64,000 nucleotides of DNA from Bathymodiolus brooksi (GCA_963680875.1 OY804576.1:76699668-76763667), one strand, 5' to 3'; positions 45,438-58,215 are shown, counted from the stretch's first letter. Translations and numbers: made by a program. The notes: generated by a model from the sequence alone, not told the origin.

Positions 45438-45439
45438 AA

Positions 45440-47395
45440 TTTACTGCTGTTTTTAATCTTACAGTAGCAGTGAATCCCTCACTGATAACTGTTACAAATA
45501 CTAGATAATACATTTTTTTAACAGTTTTTGTTTCAAAATTTCACCATTGGTATTGATTGAAACATCTCGATGAAAAGCTGTTTTATTTATTATCTGTATT
45601 TTTAACACGACTTCTACTGCAGTAATTGGTTTGTCAAAGAATTAAGTTACAGAAATTAGTATTTTACCATTGATTTTCTACTTTGCAAGATTTTAATTAA
45701 AGAATTAAAAGCTTAGAGCAAGCTTTTGCAAAAGTGACATTAAACTTACTAATCACTAAAAGGGTAATTTTTTACTAACAATTAACTTTTCCATACATGT
45801 TAAGGAAATCCATTATAATCAGCAGCAGAGATTTAAAATAAAACGTTTTGATGACTGAAGCTTTCATTTCATATTGTTTCAATTCATTGCGTTTAATCGG
45901 TAGATTACGACTCTGTTTATTATTTTAATATTTAACACAAACATTTTTATTAGCATTACAGAAACAAAATATTTGATTAGATTTTAACCGATTTTTTTTC
46001 ACACATCGTTGTAAAAAGAATTGCTAAAGAATCAGATTTTTCTGGTGATATAAATAGTATTGATTAGATTAAAAGATTGATCTTAATAGGTATTTGTTTT
46101 CCTTGTCAATATACCATGTGAAGGTTTCCTTGTTAATGACAAATTATCACTTCATTTGCATAATGGATTAATGTCTGAGAGACCTTAGGTGGAACAAATT
46201 TAATTGATACATTTTTAGCACAATATTCCATTATTTGCCTTAGCTTACTGAGTTATTTATGTATGACATATTTATAATTTGTTCAGAACATTTAATAATG
46301 CTTTCTGCTATTTTGTCTATTATCAGGAATTGATCCGTAAGACAAATGTGCTGAAAAATATTGCTTGTGAAAAGAATAATAGATGAAAATTGTTGATAGC
46401 AGGGACTTTCTCCAATCTGCAATCAATAGTATTTGCATTATTTAAAGGCAGAAATGTGAAAAAGATGTGAATTTGCCAAACATTGGACATTTCATTTTGA
46501 ATTATGCCAGCAACACGGAATCCATGCAGTCAGTGTTAGCCAGATCAATACACTGTGGTAGAAAATATTGGATTGTTAGCTGCATCCATGTAAGTATTTC
46601 AACGGCAAATTTCTATCATAGTTTTATGGGTATTAAGTCCTTCATGTTTATAGTCATAGCCTTTGATATTTCAGATTATTAAGTTTGGCTTCCATTAGAA
46701 ATTCAATATGGCTTCTCTGATGGAAACTTCATTACAATCCTTTAAACATGTCATCTGTATCGTAACCTTTAACGGTAAATGTCAAACTACTAGGATTTCT
46801 AGATTTCTACCTACTGTATTGAACTTGTTGTGTTCCACACAGTTGATAGACATATTCAGTCTTCACCCTTAACTTTTTACCTTACAGGCCCGGTGTAAGT
46901 TCAAATATTTACAGGCCCACCATCAATTCTACAGGCCCGAATTTGAAAACTACTTTAATGACCATTAATGATTAATTCAAACCACCAAAACTCAAAACAT
47001 GATGATGTACCAAATATTATGTGGACATGTCAATTATGCATTAGGGAAGACCAGAATGCAAGTAAAAAAACAAAAAGACAATTTATTTTGGATCCATGTT
47101 TATATTAATCTCTTGAAAATTCTAAAATCATATTTGACTGTCAATAGCATCCTCAGTATATTCCATATCATCATCACTGTCCACCTCCTCCTCCTCCTCA
47201 TCATCATCATCATCACAACCAATATTGTTATAAGACTCTTCTAACAAAAACTTATGGTGTCATCATTATTGTGTGTGACATATAATTTGGTGATAATTTT
47301 TTAATATGTACCCGTGGAGAGGATTCCATTTTTCTATTGCATTGATGAGAAAATGTTTAAATATGGCCATTTCGATGTTTACTCAAAGCAACTTT
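45440..47395. other. No gene recognised
   Basis: AT-rich sequence. One exon-like stretch at 46452-46589 was examined and rejected. A trinucleotide-rich run of TCC and TCA lies at 47185-47217, and a phrase CAGGCCC repeats at 46886, 46912 and 46931. Confidence 0.5.
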
Positions 47396-47398
47396 ATG

Positions 47399-47452
47399 TG
47401 CGACAGGTCAGTTGTTTTCTTTGGGTACTCCTGTTTCCTCCACTAATAAAAA
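47399..47452 (+). mobile_element. SINE family 2 fragment
   Basis: CGACAGGTCAGTTGTTTTCT, TTGGGTACTCCTGTTTCCTC and CACTAATAAAA match the middle of family 2. It runs directly into a full copy at 47453 in the same orientation. Confidence 0.75.
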
Positions 47453-47715
47453 GAGGGGCCGTCGTGCCAGTGATCGTATGGTAGTTGGATTTACAACTAC
47501 CAATGCAATCAGTGCCTATCACCACTGATGTTGTGAGTTTGAATCTTGATCAGAGTGAGGTGTACAACATTATGTGATAAAGTTTGTCAGTGACTTGTGA
47601 CAGGTCGGTGGTTTTCTCCGGGTCCTCAGGTTTCCTCCACCAATAAAACCGACCGTCACGATATAACTGAAATATTGTTGAATGTGGCATTAAACACCAT
47701 GTATTAAACCAAACC
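47453..47715 (+). mobile_element. SINE family 2, near full length
   Basis: Head GGGGCCGTCGTGCCAGTGAT, ATGGTAGTTGGATTTACAAC, ATCAGTGCCTATCACCACTG, GTTGTGAGTTTGAATCTTG, body ACAACATTATGTGATAAAGT, and tail GAAATATTGTTGAATGTGGC + ATTAAACACCAT. Confidence 0.92.
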
Positions 47716-49935
47716 TGTTTTTGTTTACAATGTCAATCCCTGTAAAAAATGTGTAACATACTATGAACATATTTCGTATCATGAAATCTAGAGTTTCGGT
47801 TGACATTCAACATTCTTCATTTGTACGATTATTGCTTATTACAGAATACAGCAATTGTTTTCCAGATATTATCTGCAGTTACTATCATTCGATCTTTTCT
47901 AAATTTGGTCTGATCATACCTCTCAGGGAGTTGAAGAATTCAAATGATTTTATAGCCTATAGAGTGTCAAGGATTTTTGTTTTGCATATTATCGTAATTG
48001 ATCAGGGATCAGTAGGTTGGATGGTCAAAGTTTCTGTTACTGAAAAATGAATTTTCTCTTTAGTAACGATAATTACATTCAAATTTCTTTACAAAGTTGC
48101 ACAGATAATGCCTTTATCTTAACAGAATTGATTTTGAGATCAGCTGTCAGTGTTACTGTTACAATCAAACTTGCATTTAGAGGTTACCTTTGAGACAAAG
48201 AAAAAGTGGCCTTATACATTTTGTGTATATAGGACAGGTGACCTCTTAAAAGAGGTTCAGTTCATATGAAATTGCTATGACAGGACAAGAAAACGGTGAC
48301 TGCTTAATGCAAGTGACTGCTTAATAGAGGTGACCGTAACTAAGCATTGAATTTTTGTTTCCAGATATTATCATAAGTCCCCAAACATTTGATATTTATC
48401 AAATTTCCCAAGGTCATTGTAGTCATAAAAAGCTCTGTATGTATTGGTATCTTCAAGCTATTCTTCTGATTGGCTGGTTTTTTTTTACTATTAGAACAAG
48501 ACATCATACTGAAATGTTTTATATCAGTATTTGAAAATTTTATCCTCTGATGTAAATTGGTCAGTATCTTATTTAACCAGAATGACTCCAGATTTATTAA
48601 TTATTTGGCTTTCATATATTTTGGCTTTGAGTGTACCTGATGAAGGTTATTCCAGAAACATGTTGTGACACTAAATTTGATATCTACATTTTTATTAAGA
48701 CCTCATTTCCAACGCTACACTTGGGCTAAGACATAATTTCTCATATTTCTGGTTATATATTATTCACATGACCAGTAACAGGATATTGTATATTGCTGAT
48801 ACAAACAAAAATGGGTTTGAGTTTGCTATTTAAATCATAGTTGACATTTTCCATCCTCCTTCACACTCTTGTTTATGTGCCTCCCACTAGATTTATTTTG
48901 ATAATGATAATGATGCATGTTACTGTGTTAGAGTAATTATTTGTTGAAATATGATAAATATTGGGGAATGGTTATTGCATTAAATCTTCAATTTTTCGAC
49001 CAGCAAACCCACATCATTCCCTTTTATTTCAATAATATTTATGCTGAAGACTTTTCTTTCCTTCTTTAGCTATTTTAAGTAGAGGATCTTGATTCTTTAT
49101 CTTGGGAAAATCAGTCTGTAGAAATATTGTTTTTTTAAGCTCCATTGTTCTGAAGGGGCCATGTGAGGTATTGTATAAGTTTGTTTATACAGATTTCATT
49201 CAATCTCAAAGACACGCTTAGTTGGATTTTATTATTACTAGCTCACTGAAGCAACAGATTTGCAGGTATATATTTCACTACACTTGCACAGTGCATGTTG
49301 CATGCTTAGCAGATACCAATTTTATAGTCTTTGGTTTCGCTCAAAGCCACGATATAACTCACTCTTCTGCCATTGCAATATATCATAACACTGTATGTAC
49401 TTGTACATTAAGAGCATGAACAATTTATTGGAGTAACAATGAATATTTTGCCTGAAATAGCAAAAGGTTAATTGTGCCATTAGCAAAGTTTTATGTTATT
49501 TCATTAGCATTTTCGCTGAAATAACTAAAGTTAATGCCACTAGCAAAGACTGTATGTAAATAGAAGAGTGTATCGTTTATATAAAAAAAAGAACAGGAGA
49601 AGTCTTGATATTGCATTATAGATTTAAGAGGGATTATTAGATAGGGTGATTGGTGTTTATCCTCACTTTCAGCAATTTCTCGCCTGTATCAAGATCAGAC
49701 TACCAAACTTAATGGGGAAACAATGCCCAGACAGTTGTAACAAACTGACAGGTGAATTTAAGCTCCTGGCCATTGGTCAGTTTCAGGAGATTTGAAGACA
49801 ATACCATTCTGTTTATAGATTTTTGTTTTTAAATTTTTAAAAAGATTTGAAATCAGTTGAGTAAGTTACCTTTTTTCTTACAATTGTTCATTTAATAAAT
49901 TTAATCTCAGTACCAGATCTTGTCAAATTCTTTAC
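47716..49935. other. No gene recognised; one dispersed repeat copy
   Basis: 48165-48345 (AGAGGTTACCTTTGAGACAA, ACAGGTGACCTCTTAAAAGA) matches 53499-53680. 49645-49690 resembles a family 2 tail in minus sense. The 95-codon frame at 47763 shows no recognisable features. Confidence 0.5.
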
Positions 49936-49936
49936 C

Positions 49937-50157
49937 AACTACCCATTCAATCAGTGCCTATCACCACTGAAGTTGTGAGTTCGAATCCCACTCAGGCGAA
50001 GTGTACTTGATACAACATTATGTGATAAAGTTTATTAGTGACTTACGGCAGGTCAGTGGTTTTCTCCGGATACTCTGGTTTCATCCACCAATAAAACTGA
50101 CCCCTACGATATAGTTGAAATATTTTTGAAAGTGGCATTAAACACCATAAACCTAAA
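49937..50157 (+). mobile_element. SINE family 2, 5'-truncated
   Basis: Starts inside the head (AACTACCCATTCAATCAGTG), then GTTGTGAGTTCGAATCCCAC, TATGTGATAAAGTTTATTAG, GGTTTTCTCCGGATACTC, ATAGTTGAAATATTTTTGAA and TGGCATTAAACACCATAAAC. Confidence 0.9.
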
Positions 50158-50189
50158 CCTACTCTTAAAGAACAAAGAAACAATTTCTT

Positions 50190-50480
50190 TTTATGAGTGA
50201 GTTCAGTATAGAATTCTTACACGATGCCGGTAGTTGTAAATATTTGTAGACGACTTTCTATGATCTTTCCAACAAAGCCGATCAACAGAATAGGACAGTA
50301 ATTTGATGGCAATGAGGCATTACTCTTATTAAATATAGCTGTAACGTTTGCAATTTTCTAACTGGAGGGATAATTTTTTGCTCTAATGACTTATTAAATA
50401 TGATCTGAAGGGGTTTTGCTAGGTTTTTCAGGGATTTTTTTTGTAACATTTTATTTAGTAATAAATTTAGCATTTTATCA
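50190..50480 (-). pseudogene. Non-LTR retrotransposon reverse transcriptase relict, frameshifted
   Basis: On the minus strand one frame reads LAKPLQIIFNKSLEQKIIPP and, after a frame change near 50360, another reads ANVTAIFNKSNASLPSNYCP followed by GFVGKIIESRLQIF before a stop. This is the order of LINE RT: L..IFN.SL..., P..W+-type, A.VT.I.KKG, NYRPISL, VGKI.E. The fragment is about 95 codons, with at least one frameshift and no active-site block in sight, so it is a dead relict. Confidence 0.75.
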
Positions 50481-50565
50481 ATTAATTCATCTGGTTTCTG
50501 TCACTTTTTTGTATTGAGTATTTAATATTGTATTAACTATATCATTTTCTGTTTTGATAATAGAG

Positions 50566-50822
50566 AGGCCGCTGTGGCCGTGATCGGATGGTAGTTGGAT
50601 TTACAACTACCTATTCAATCAGTGCCTATCACCACTGATGTTGTGAGTGTGAATCTCGATCAGGGCGAGGTGTACAACATTATGTGATAAGGTTTGTCAG
50701 TGACTTGTGACAGGTGAGTGGATTTCTCCAGGTCCTCCGATTTCCTCCACCAATAAAACTGACTGCCATGATATAACTGAAATATTGTTGAAAGTAGCGT
50801 TAAACACCATAGCCCTAACCCC
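50566..50822 (+). mobile_element. SINE family 2, near full length
   Basis: AGAGGCCGCTGTGGCCGTGA, GGATGGTAGTTGGATTTACA, ATCAGTGCCTATCACCACTG, GTTTGTCAGTGACTTGTGAC, ACTGACTGCCATGATATAAC and GTAGCGTTAAACACCATAGC. Confidence 0.92.
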
Positions 50823-50839
50823 ATGTCCATTTATATAAT

Positions 50840-50969
50840 AATGTTGTGTTAGCAATGACTATGCCAATATAGTGGTCAGGGTTGAAGACATAGTGCATGA
50901 CCCAAAGGGGAGTGCACTATGTCTTTAACCCTGACCACTATATGGCATAGTCATTGCTAACACAACATT
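50840..50969. repeat. Near-perfect long palindrome, 57-58 bp arms
   Basis: Left arm 50840-50897 runs AATGTTGTGTTAGCAATGAC...AGACATAGTGCA. Right arm 50913-50969 runs TGCACTATGTCTTTAACCCT...CATTGCTAACACAACATT. Only about two differences and a one-base bulge are visible; the loop is about 15 bases (50898-50912). It sits 18 bases after a SINE. Confidence 0.92.
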
Positions 50970-50984
50970 GTTATTATTATTATG

Positions 50985-52520
50985 CTGACTGTTATATTTA
51001 GACAAAATATATTGAGAACTATTACAATAAAGGAGGTCCTGATATTGGTGACTAATATATTGGATCAGATAGTCTTGAAAGTGTGAGAATATTCTTTGTT
51101 TCATTTAAGGCTTTAAAAATATAAAGATTTTTGAAGTTTGAAATTTAATTAACAACAATAACAAGTATTAAAAAACGTTTAGATGACTATGATAGATTGA
51201 CAGATTGGATCCGCCCCCTTGCACGTGAACTAGCTATAATATAGCTTGACAGACAGCTGAAAACCCTTCCTTCCCCACGTGAAACTGGCATAGTAGATGT
51301 ACTATTTTCGCATAGTATATCAACGCTATATAATTCTTTGTGATATATGCCAAAATATCGTATGAACTTATATTACAGAAGAAATTTACAGAAAGCATAA
51401 TAATTTGTATTATATTGAACATTTCAGTTTCTGTTATGAAAGTGACGTTAATAACATTTTCTATTTTGATGTCAAAATCTAGTAAATAAACACGTTTGAC
51501 ATAAAGCTTAAAAGTATTTATCTAATAATTCATATTTTTCAATGTTTATCGTAAATCATGTAGCCAAGACTTTGATCGTTATTAATATTATGAAGTAGAG
51601 CAATAGAGTTGCATCCTGTATCAGATTTTATCATCATCTTAATAATTTTTCAATATGTTGAAGAGTTTGTTAAGTAGAATATTATCTAAGTTGTTTTCAA
51701 AATCGTTCTTTTCCAAAAAAATTTTCATATTGCAAACTTTATTCCATTGTATTTTTATATTAAGTAATCAAATTCACAACTAATTTTGGACACAATTTTA
51801 CTTAAACGATCGTGAGTATTAATTTCATTATTACACATGTTTATCATTTTCGTTAAAATTAAGTTATCTGAAGAAAGATGTTAGCAATTTCATCACACAT
51901 TTCATCAACTTCGTTTTAAGATTAGGCAATCTTTCCCTTTCTTTTATCTTTTCTTTTAAACCTCATTTCTTTCATTTCATCATATCATCACACTTTTCTT
52001 TTTAAACATCTAAAAAAACTATCTTTTGTGGAAATTTGAATAAGAATTTAATTGTGGCATCATTTTCGTTAAAATATCGTCCTATATTTCAGATCATTTC
52101 ATGTATATTACATCTGCATATATAGATTTCATGGAATTTTGAATAATTATAAGATATTAGTTACATGTAGTACTGTACTACCGGTACATTAATCAATTAT
52201 ATGTATAAGACTAAGCTGATTCATTGGTTTGATGCATATATTATTGCTTCCACTGACTATAGAGTTGAGATTTAGATCACTTAGAAACTACAATATGTTC
52301 ATTCAGTTGGTAGGCCAGCTCTAATCCATTATTTTAATGTATCCCATAATTCCAGATCAGTCCATTGTGAACTATAGGTTTTACAAAATGGAAGTTTGTC
52401 CTTTTGCATGACATTTCACCCAGATTGACTTGATTAAATGATTTTATTTTAATGTATTGTCATCACCTTTTGATGTCCCTGCATCTAGATGAAACTAGAT
52501 CTTATAGTGGTAGTATAATA
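50985..52520. other. No gene recognised
   Basis: AT-rich; TTTCATCA and TTTTCGTTAAAAT phrases recur around 51840-52080 but no clean repeat unit. No exon-like conserved stretch seen. Confidence 0.5.
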
Positions 52521-52523
52521 TAG

Positions 52524-52632
52524 GGCTAGGGTTAGGGCTATGGTGTTTAACACCACTTTCAACAATATTTCATTTAAATCATGGCAGTAAGTTTTATTGA
52601 TGGAGGAAACGAGATACCACTGGCGAAAAGGT
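52524..52632 (-). mobile_element. SINE family 2 tail-side fragment, minus
   Basis: GGGTTAGGGCTATGGTGTTT, CCACTTTCAACAATATTTCA, TCATGGCAGTAAGTTTTATT and GGAGGAAACGAGATACC; the tRNA-like head is absent. Confidence 0.85.
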
Positions 52633-53498
52633 CTTTTGACTGATATCTATGGTAGAAAGTGACACCTATCTTTCTTCTGTCTCTTTCATCTTCATCTGTA
52701 TACATAATGTATGCATCATTCAAAATATTTCAATTTTGGCAAACAGTGGCCCTAAAATAAAATTCACTTTATATCTCAATAAAAAAATGAAAAACTTATT
52801 TTGACCAAAAATTGTTTTACTAGTTTTTAGCAACCCCATTTAGTTCAAATTTTATGAGGTGAAATAAATATATTTTGATTAAAACAATTTTAAAAATAGA
52901 ATCTCATATTAGTTGACAATTTAATATAGAAAAATCCATTTTCAATATAATTTTTCCTACATAAATAAACCTGCTGGTTTCTTAGTTCCATTACAAAACA
53001 TTTATCTTAATTTCTACCAAATAAAATGCATCTTTTAGCATGCATGTTTACACACTATGATTATTCCAAAACCATGCTATTATCCATTCTTTTCATTAAT
53101 CCATCATATAATTAGACAGGGAACCAGTAATTACTTTATGTCACAAGATCCTTGGAGTCAAGCTAACTAATTTAAATAGACTTTATAAATTATACCCTGT
53201 TTTTATTGAGGGATTAAGTCAGTTGCCTAGCTTATTGTCATAAAGATTCTACGATTTATTGTGCATGGGAGTCTATATTGTCATGAAGATTCTACGATTT
53301 ATTGTTCATGGGGGTTGATCATTATAGAGATTTATTCATATTTATTCATATTTCTTCCTGGAACAGTGTAGTTTTAGACATTTCCACCTTCTTGAAAAAT
53401 TGTAATACAAAAGAATAAATAAATGGATATTAATCACTGTAAACATAAATGCTGTCAACATTTTGATATATTATTTTGTGTGGTAAAAAAAACCCAAA

Positions 53499-53685
53499 AC
53501 AGTCAAACCTGTATTAAGAGGTCACCTTTTGGACAAAGAAAAAGTGGGCTTTTAAGACAGGTGACCTTTTAAAAGAGGTTAAATTCATATGTAATTTTCT
53601 ATGACATGACAGGAAAAAGGTGACCTTTCAATACAGGTGACTATTTAATAGGAGTGACCTTATGGACAGGTTTGACTATGTGGTA
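53499..53685 (+). mobile_element. Dispersed repeat (AAACCTGTATTAAGAGGTCACC type)
   Basis: GTCAAACCTGTATTAAGAGG, TGGACAAAGAAAAAGTGG, AGACAGGTGACCTTTTAAAA, AGTGACCTTATGGACAGG. Shares order with 48165-48345; 60320-60475 is a distant relative. Confidence 0.7.
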
Positions 53686-53837
53686 AAAAAAACAAACACA
53701 TGCAAATTGACTCCAGTCACTACATTTTGATAGTATTATTTTGTGAATTGTCTTCTTGAGTTTCATAGCAATGTTCGTTTTTGGTGACATATTATGTTAA
53801 CCTTTCTCATAAAGGTCAAAACATTTATTTATTTTTT

Positions 53838-54164
53838 GCTTACCTCGAGTACGGTAGATCGTGGGTTTGAGCCGCTGTCAGATAAAACCAAAGACTGTGA
53901 AATTAGTATTTGCTACTTCTCCGCTAAGCATGCAGCATTAAGAAGCAAGAGCAAAGTCTGGTTTGCTCGGAATCTGGATAATGTGTCTGATTGGAGCAAC
54001 ATGTCTACCCATGGACTATTGTTTCAGTGAATTAAGACTATACAAATCCAACTAAACGTGTTGTTCTAGTACAAAACGAACATCATCTCATCAAATGTAA
54101 CTTGTTCTGGCTATGATATGGCTGAAAAATTGCTCACTTGGCGTTAAACATCAATCACTCACTG
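53838..54164 (+). mobile_element. SINE family 1, head 5'-truncated
   Basis: GCTTACCTCGAGTACGGTAG, GTGGGTTTGAGCCGCTG, GCTAAGCATGCAGCATTAAG, GATATGGCTGAAAAATTGCT and GGCGTTAAACATCAATCACT. Confidence 0.88.
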
Positions 54165-54564
54165 ACTTGTTGTATTATTTGTTGAATTCAAAACAGAAAA
54201 AAATTGGAATGGTTACATTAATATGAATATTACAAAAACAGTGTGACCAAATCAAATTATATGTTACTGTGACCTTCTGAAATAATATTGTCATTGTTAC
54301 TATAGCTTTTTTAATCAATAAAACACAATTAACGATTGGTTCATGCTCTGTTGCTTATATAACATGTCTCAATCACAAAGAATTTACAGATGAGGACTCC
54401 TTTAATGTTTCATAGAATGGTGTGACATAATTACAGGGAAACTCAAGATGCAATATGTTTAAATTAATTATTTATATATAAGTATATATTTGTCTTGGTA
54501 GAGCTTAAGATTATTATTTTTAAGTTGTATTATTACATTTGCACTTGTATCAATGATGTAGAAT

Positions 54565-54882
54565 CACATCAGTGGGGTAATGGTAAGCGTGCTTGCCTCG
54601 AGTGCGGTAGATCATGGGTTCGAGCCCCGGTCAGGTCAAACCAAAGACTATAAAATTGGTATTTGTTGCTTCTCCGCTAAACACGCAGCATTAAGGCGAG
54701 AGAGCAAAGACTTGTTGACTCGAAATCAGGAGGTGTCCTGCAGACTGTTGTTTCAGTGAACTAGCACTAAGAATCCAACTAAGCGTGGTGGTCTTGTACA
54801 AAGCGGACATCATCATCTCATCGAATGGAAGTTGTTCTCGCCATGATATACAGGTAGCTGAAAAATTGTTCACTCAGCAATG
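54565..54882 (+). mobile_element. SINE family 1, best-preserved tRNA-like head
   Basis: A box GGGTAATGGTAAGCGTGCTT, GCCTCGAGTGCGGTAGATCA, B box GGGTTCGAGCCCCGGTC, body AACCAAAGACTATAAAATTG, and GCCATGATATACAGGTAGCT (four-base insertion) with a broken tail. Confidence 0.88.
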
Positions 54883-55537
54883 GAAATTTATTTCATTTTT
54901 CATAATAAAATAATGAATATAAGTCATAAATATATACCATCATTGATTGGTTTTGTGAAAAAAGGCTTTCTCATAAAAATGTCACATCGAAGGCATTTCG
55001 TTTCCTGAGATGTGAGATGCAATGAGAAGTCCATTTTGAGCAAAACTTATTAACGATAGTATGTTTATGGAGGATTTGTCAAAGTTGACGTCAGTGACGT
55101 CAATATATAGCGTCATGTTAGAAATCAACAATAATATGTCTGTATCATGCTTGTCACTTGATATATAGATGGTATCGCGCTTGATATATAGATGGTATCG
55201 CATGTAAAGATCAAAGGGAAAATTTGAAAATTATCGATAATTTCCATGCAGTTTAATGGCAGCTCTCATAAAACAATGCACATAATATTACCCTTCAATA
55301 ACAAAAGCAATTGAAGTGTACAAGTCATTTGAAGTAGATTTAATTAGACATTATAATGATAGAAATAAATTGCTGTTCAAAACAAAAAAATACACTAAAT
55401 AAATATGTTTTAATTTAGTTTCATGCATATTGACAATCTATAGTTACTTTTTTTCTCTCCATTTTAATAAATAGTTTGGCACATGGGAGATTTTTGTTCT
55501 TTCCTTTATCTCTAAGCTATCGATAATTTTTTTTTTT

Positions 55538-55748
55538 GATGACTGGCTTGAGACATCAATATCAAGCTTGACATGATGTAACCTTTGTACCTTCGTAACT
55601 TCGTACCTTGGTTGGTATTGTCCACATTACAAATACTTTTATGATGACTGGTTTGAGACATCAATATCAAGCTTGACATGATGTAACCTTTGTAACTTCA
55701 TACCTTTGTACTTTCGTACCTTCGTAGGTATTGTCCACATTACAAAAT
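55538..55748 (+). repeat. Two tandem copies of a 103-107 bp unit
   Basis: ATGACTGGCTTGAGACATCA and ATGACTGGTTTGAGACATCA open the copies; both continue with ATATCAAGCTTGACATGATG and end GGTATTGTCCACATTACAAA. Inside each is a CCTTNGTA ladder that differs in repeat number. Confidence 0.92.
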
Positions 55749-56234
55749 GCTGGAGTATATCTATTACATCCAATGACATTTGTTAACATTCTCCATAAAT
55801 ACGGTGATATAATACCTAAGAGAAATATCGGTAACTAAAAAAATTATTTTCATGAATTGTACACGGAACTAAAATTTACAAAAATTTATATATATAAAAA
55901 AAAAAAATTCTACAAAACAACAAATGAATTACAGTTTTATATTGAGCAGTTTTAAATGCCAATAAAAAAAAAGGCTATTTTTGACTAAAAGGTTATTTAA
56001 GCTACAGATTGTATCCAAATTATTTCAAAGCATGATTTAATTTGAAAGGGTCCGAATACTTGTGCTTACTGTCTAGTAAAAATAACTTAGATCCCATTTG
56101 TCTACTTTTTATAACACATTCAAACCCATGCAAGCAGTAAAAACCTTCAGAATTATACTGAATGCCATTATGGATTATTCAAAAAGTATTAAAGGGAAAT
56201 AACTCTCTAATATTTTTACTTCAAAAACTGTCTG

Positions 56235-56502
56235 GGGGCTGTCATGGTAGTGATCGTATGGTAGTTGGATTTACAACTACCTGTACAATCAGTGCCTATC
56301 ACCACTGAAGTCAGGAGTTCGAACCCCGCTCAGGCGAGGTGTACCCCATACAACATTATGTAATAAAGTTTGTCAGTGACTTGCGACAGGTCGGTGGTTT
56401 TATCCGGTTACTCAGATTTCCTCCACCAATAAAACTGACCGCCACGATATAACTGAAATATTGTTGAAAATGGCGTTAAGCACCATAAACCAAACCAAGC
56501 CA
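56235..56502 (+). mobile_element. SINE family 2, near full length
   Basis: GGGGCTGTCATGGTAGTGAT, GTATGGTAGTTGGATTTACA, GAGTTCGAACCCCGCTCAGG (clean B box), GGTCGGTGGTTTTATCCGGT, CGCCACGATATAACTGAAAT and TGGCGTTAAGCACCATAAAC. Confidence 0.93.
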
Positions 56503-56557
56503 TCAAAAACCATTTAACATAATATCTATATATAAATATTCTATAGCAACAATATTA

Positions 56558-56795
56558 GAGGGGCCAGTGTGGCCGAATGGTTAAGGTTGTTGACTTTGAC
56601 AATGCGACCAACAACACTGATGTGGGATCACATGTAATGATATCCCGCTCGAGTTTCCAGACTCCTAGTACTTTCGCCTGTGACTTCATTATAACTGGTG
56701 TTTTGTTAGGCAAAATTTATAGCAGTCAAATTATAGTAAAATGTTTGTTGTGTCTTTTTTTTCTCTCTCACTGACGACACACTAAACATCCAACA
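56558..56795 (+). mobile_element. Third SINE type with Leu/Ser-tRNA-like head
   Basis: GGGGCCAGTGTGGCCGAATG + GTTAAGG is a class II tRNA-type A box; ATGTGGGATCACATG stands where the B box would be. The tail is CACTGACGACACACTAAACA + TCCAACAA. It is unlike families 1 and 2 in the body. Single copy in the window. Confidence 0.6.
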
Positions 56796-57269
56796 ATTTT
56801 TCGGCAAAAAAAAAAGAAAAAAGAAAAAAAAAGACATACAACAAAACATCTAATTTTTATTATATTGCGATATATAGCTGAAAAAAGATGAAAGTGATAA
56901 AGAACAGGTATAAACCTAATAAACCAATCAATACCTTTGGATATACAAATTGTGATTATCATTATTTATTAATAATAAATGTCTGTGAGTTTTACCTTTC
57001 ATAGATTAATATTTACTTCTACCTGTAGTGTAGGTATCAACAATACTACAAATAAATCATGGAATTAAGTCTGTAATTCATGTCGGAAATAAAATCCGTA
57101 TTTCATGACGGGGAAAATAAAATATGAAATTCAATTAAAACTGGGATTAGCATCTGGTAAGATGACCATCTTAAGAATGTTACTATAATAATTAATTTGT
57201 CATATTAGTAAGTTTAAGATATAGCTATATAGGAGTACACAATTTATTAGTAGGCTGAGTTTCATATTG

Positions 57270-58215
57270 TTAGCTCACCTTGCCAAAGGCAATGTGAGCG
57301 TTTGCCAACACTTGGTGTCCGTCATCCGTCGTCCGTTAACTTTTCACATTTTAATCTTCTCCTCTGAAACCCCTCAGCCAAATGAACTGAAACTTGGTAG
57401 GAAGCATCTATGGAAGGTCCTTTATAAAGATTGCTCATTTTGTCCCGATCCATTTACAAACATGGCTGCCACAAGCAATTCTTGTTTCTGATTGGCCGAT
57501 TTTTTAAAATCTTCTCCTCTGAAAACACTTGACCAAATGAACTGAAACTTGGTAGGAAGCATCTATGGAAGGTTCTCTATAAAGATTGCTCATTTCGTCC
57601 CAATCCGTTAACAAGCATGGCCGCCACAGGTCATTCTTGTTTCTGATTGGTTGATTTAAAAAAAAAATTCTCCTCTGAAACCGCTTTCCCAAATGAACTG
57701 AAATTTGGTAGGAAGCATCTATGAAAGGTCCTCTATAAAGAGTGCTCATTTTGTCCCAATCCATTGACAAACATGGCCGCCACAGGCAATTCTTATTTCT
57801 GATTGGCCGATTTTTTTTAATCTTCTCCTCTAAAACCGCTTGGTCAAATGAACCGATACTTGGTAGGAAGCATTTATGGAAGGTCTTCTATAAAGATTGC
57901 TTATTTCATCCCGATCCGTTAACAAACATGGCCACCACAAGCCATTCTTGTTTCTGATTGGTTGATTTATAAAAAATCTTTTCCTCTGAAACCGCTTCCG
58001 GAATGAACTGAAATTTGGTAGAAAACATGTATGGAAGGTCCTCTATAAAGATTGCTCATTTCGTCCCGATTCGTTAACAAACTTGGCCTCCACAGGCAAT
58101 TCTTGTTTCTGATTGGTCGATTTCTAAAAATCTTCTCCTCTGAAACCACTTTACCAAATGAACCGAAACTTGTCTTTTTCACCTGTCCCAAAAGGGCATT
58201 GTGAGGTATTGTCAT
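57270..58215 (+). mobile_element. TTAGCTCACC-type tandem-unit repeat element, second long copy
   Basis: Head TTAGCTCACCTTGCCAAAGG, CACTTGGTGTCCGTCATCCG, then about six units with CTTCTCCTCTGAAA, CTTGGTAGGAAGCATCTATG, GGTCCTCTATAAAGATTGCT, AACAAACATGGCCGCCACAG and TTCTTGTTTCTGATTGG. Protein-like frames on both strands here recur per unit and are not genes. Confidence 0.86.

Noticed and set aside
46452..46589. 46-codon exon-like stretch ending in a donor CCAT|GTAAGT, with KCEKDVNLPNIGHFIL
   Set aside because: Weak acceptor without a pyrimidine tract, no homology recognised, and its phase does not fit the candidate first exon at 32054.
47763..48050. 95-codon open frame
   Set aside because: No motif, no splice or promoter context, unremarkable length for AT-rich intergenic sequence.
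54565..54640. tRNA gene
   Set aside because: A and B boxes are present, but the acceptor stem cannot close and the sequence continues into a SINE body; the same holds for the other heads.
57267..58215. Protein-like frames with GRKHLWKV...NMAATS on + and [16 protein letters not shown] on -
   Set aside because: They recur once per unit of the dispersed TTAGCTCACC-type element on both strands and are broken between units; no intact gene.
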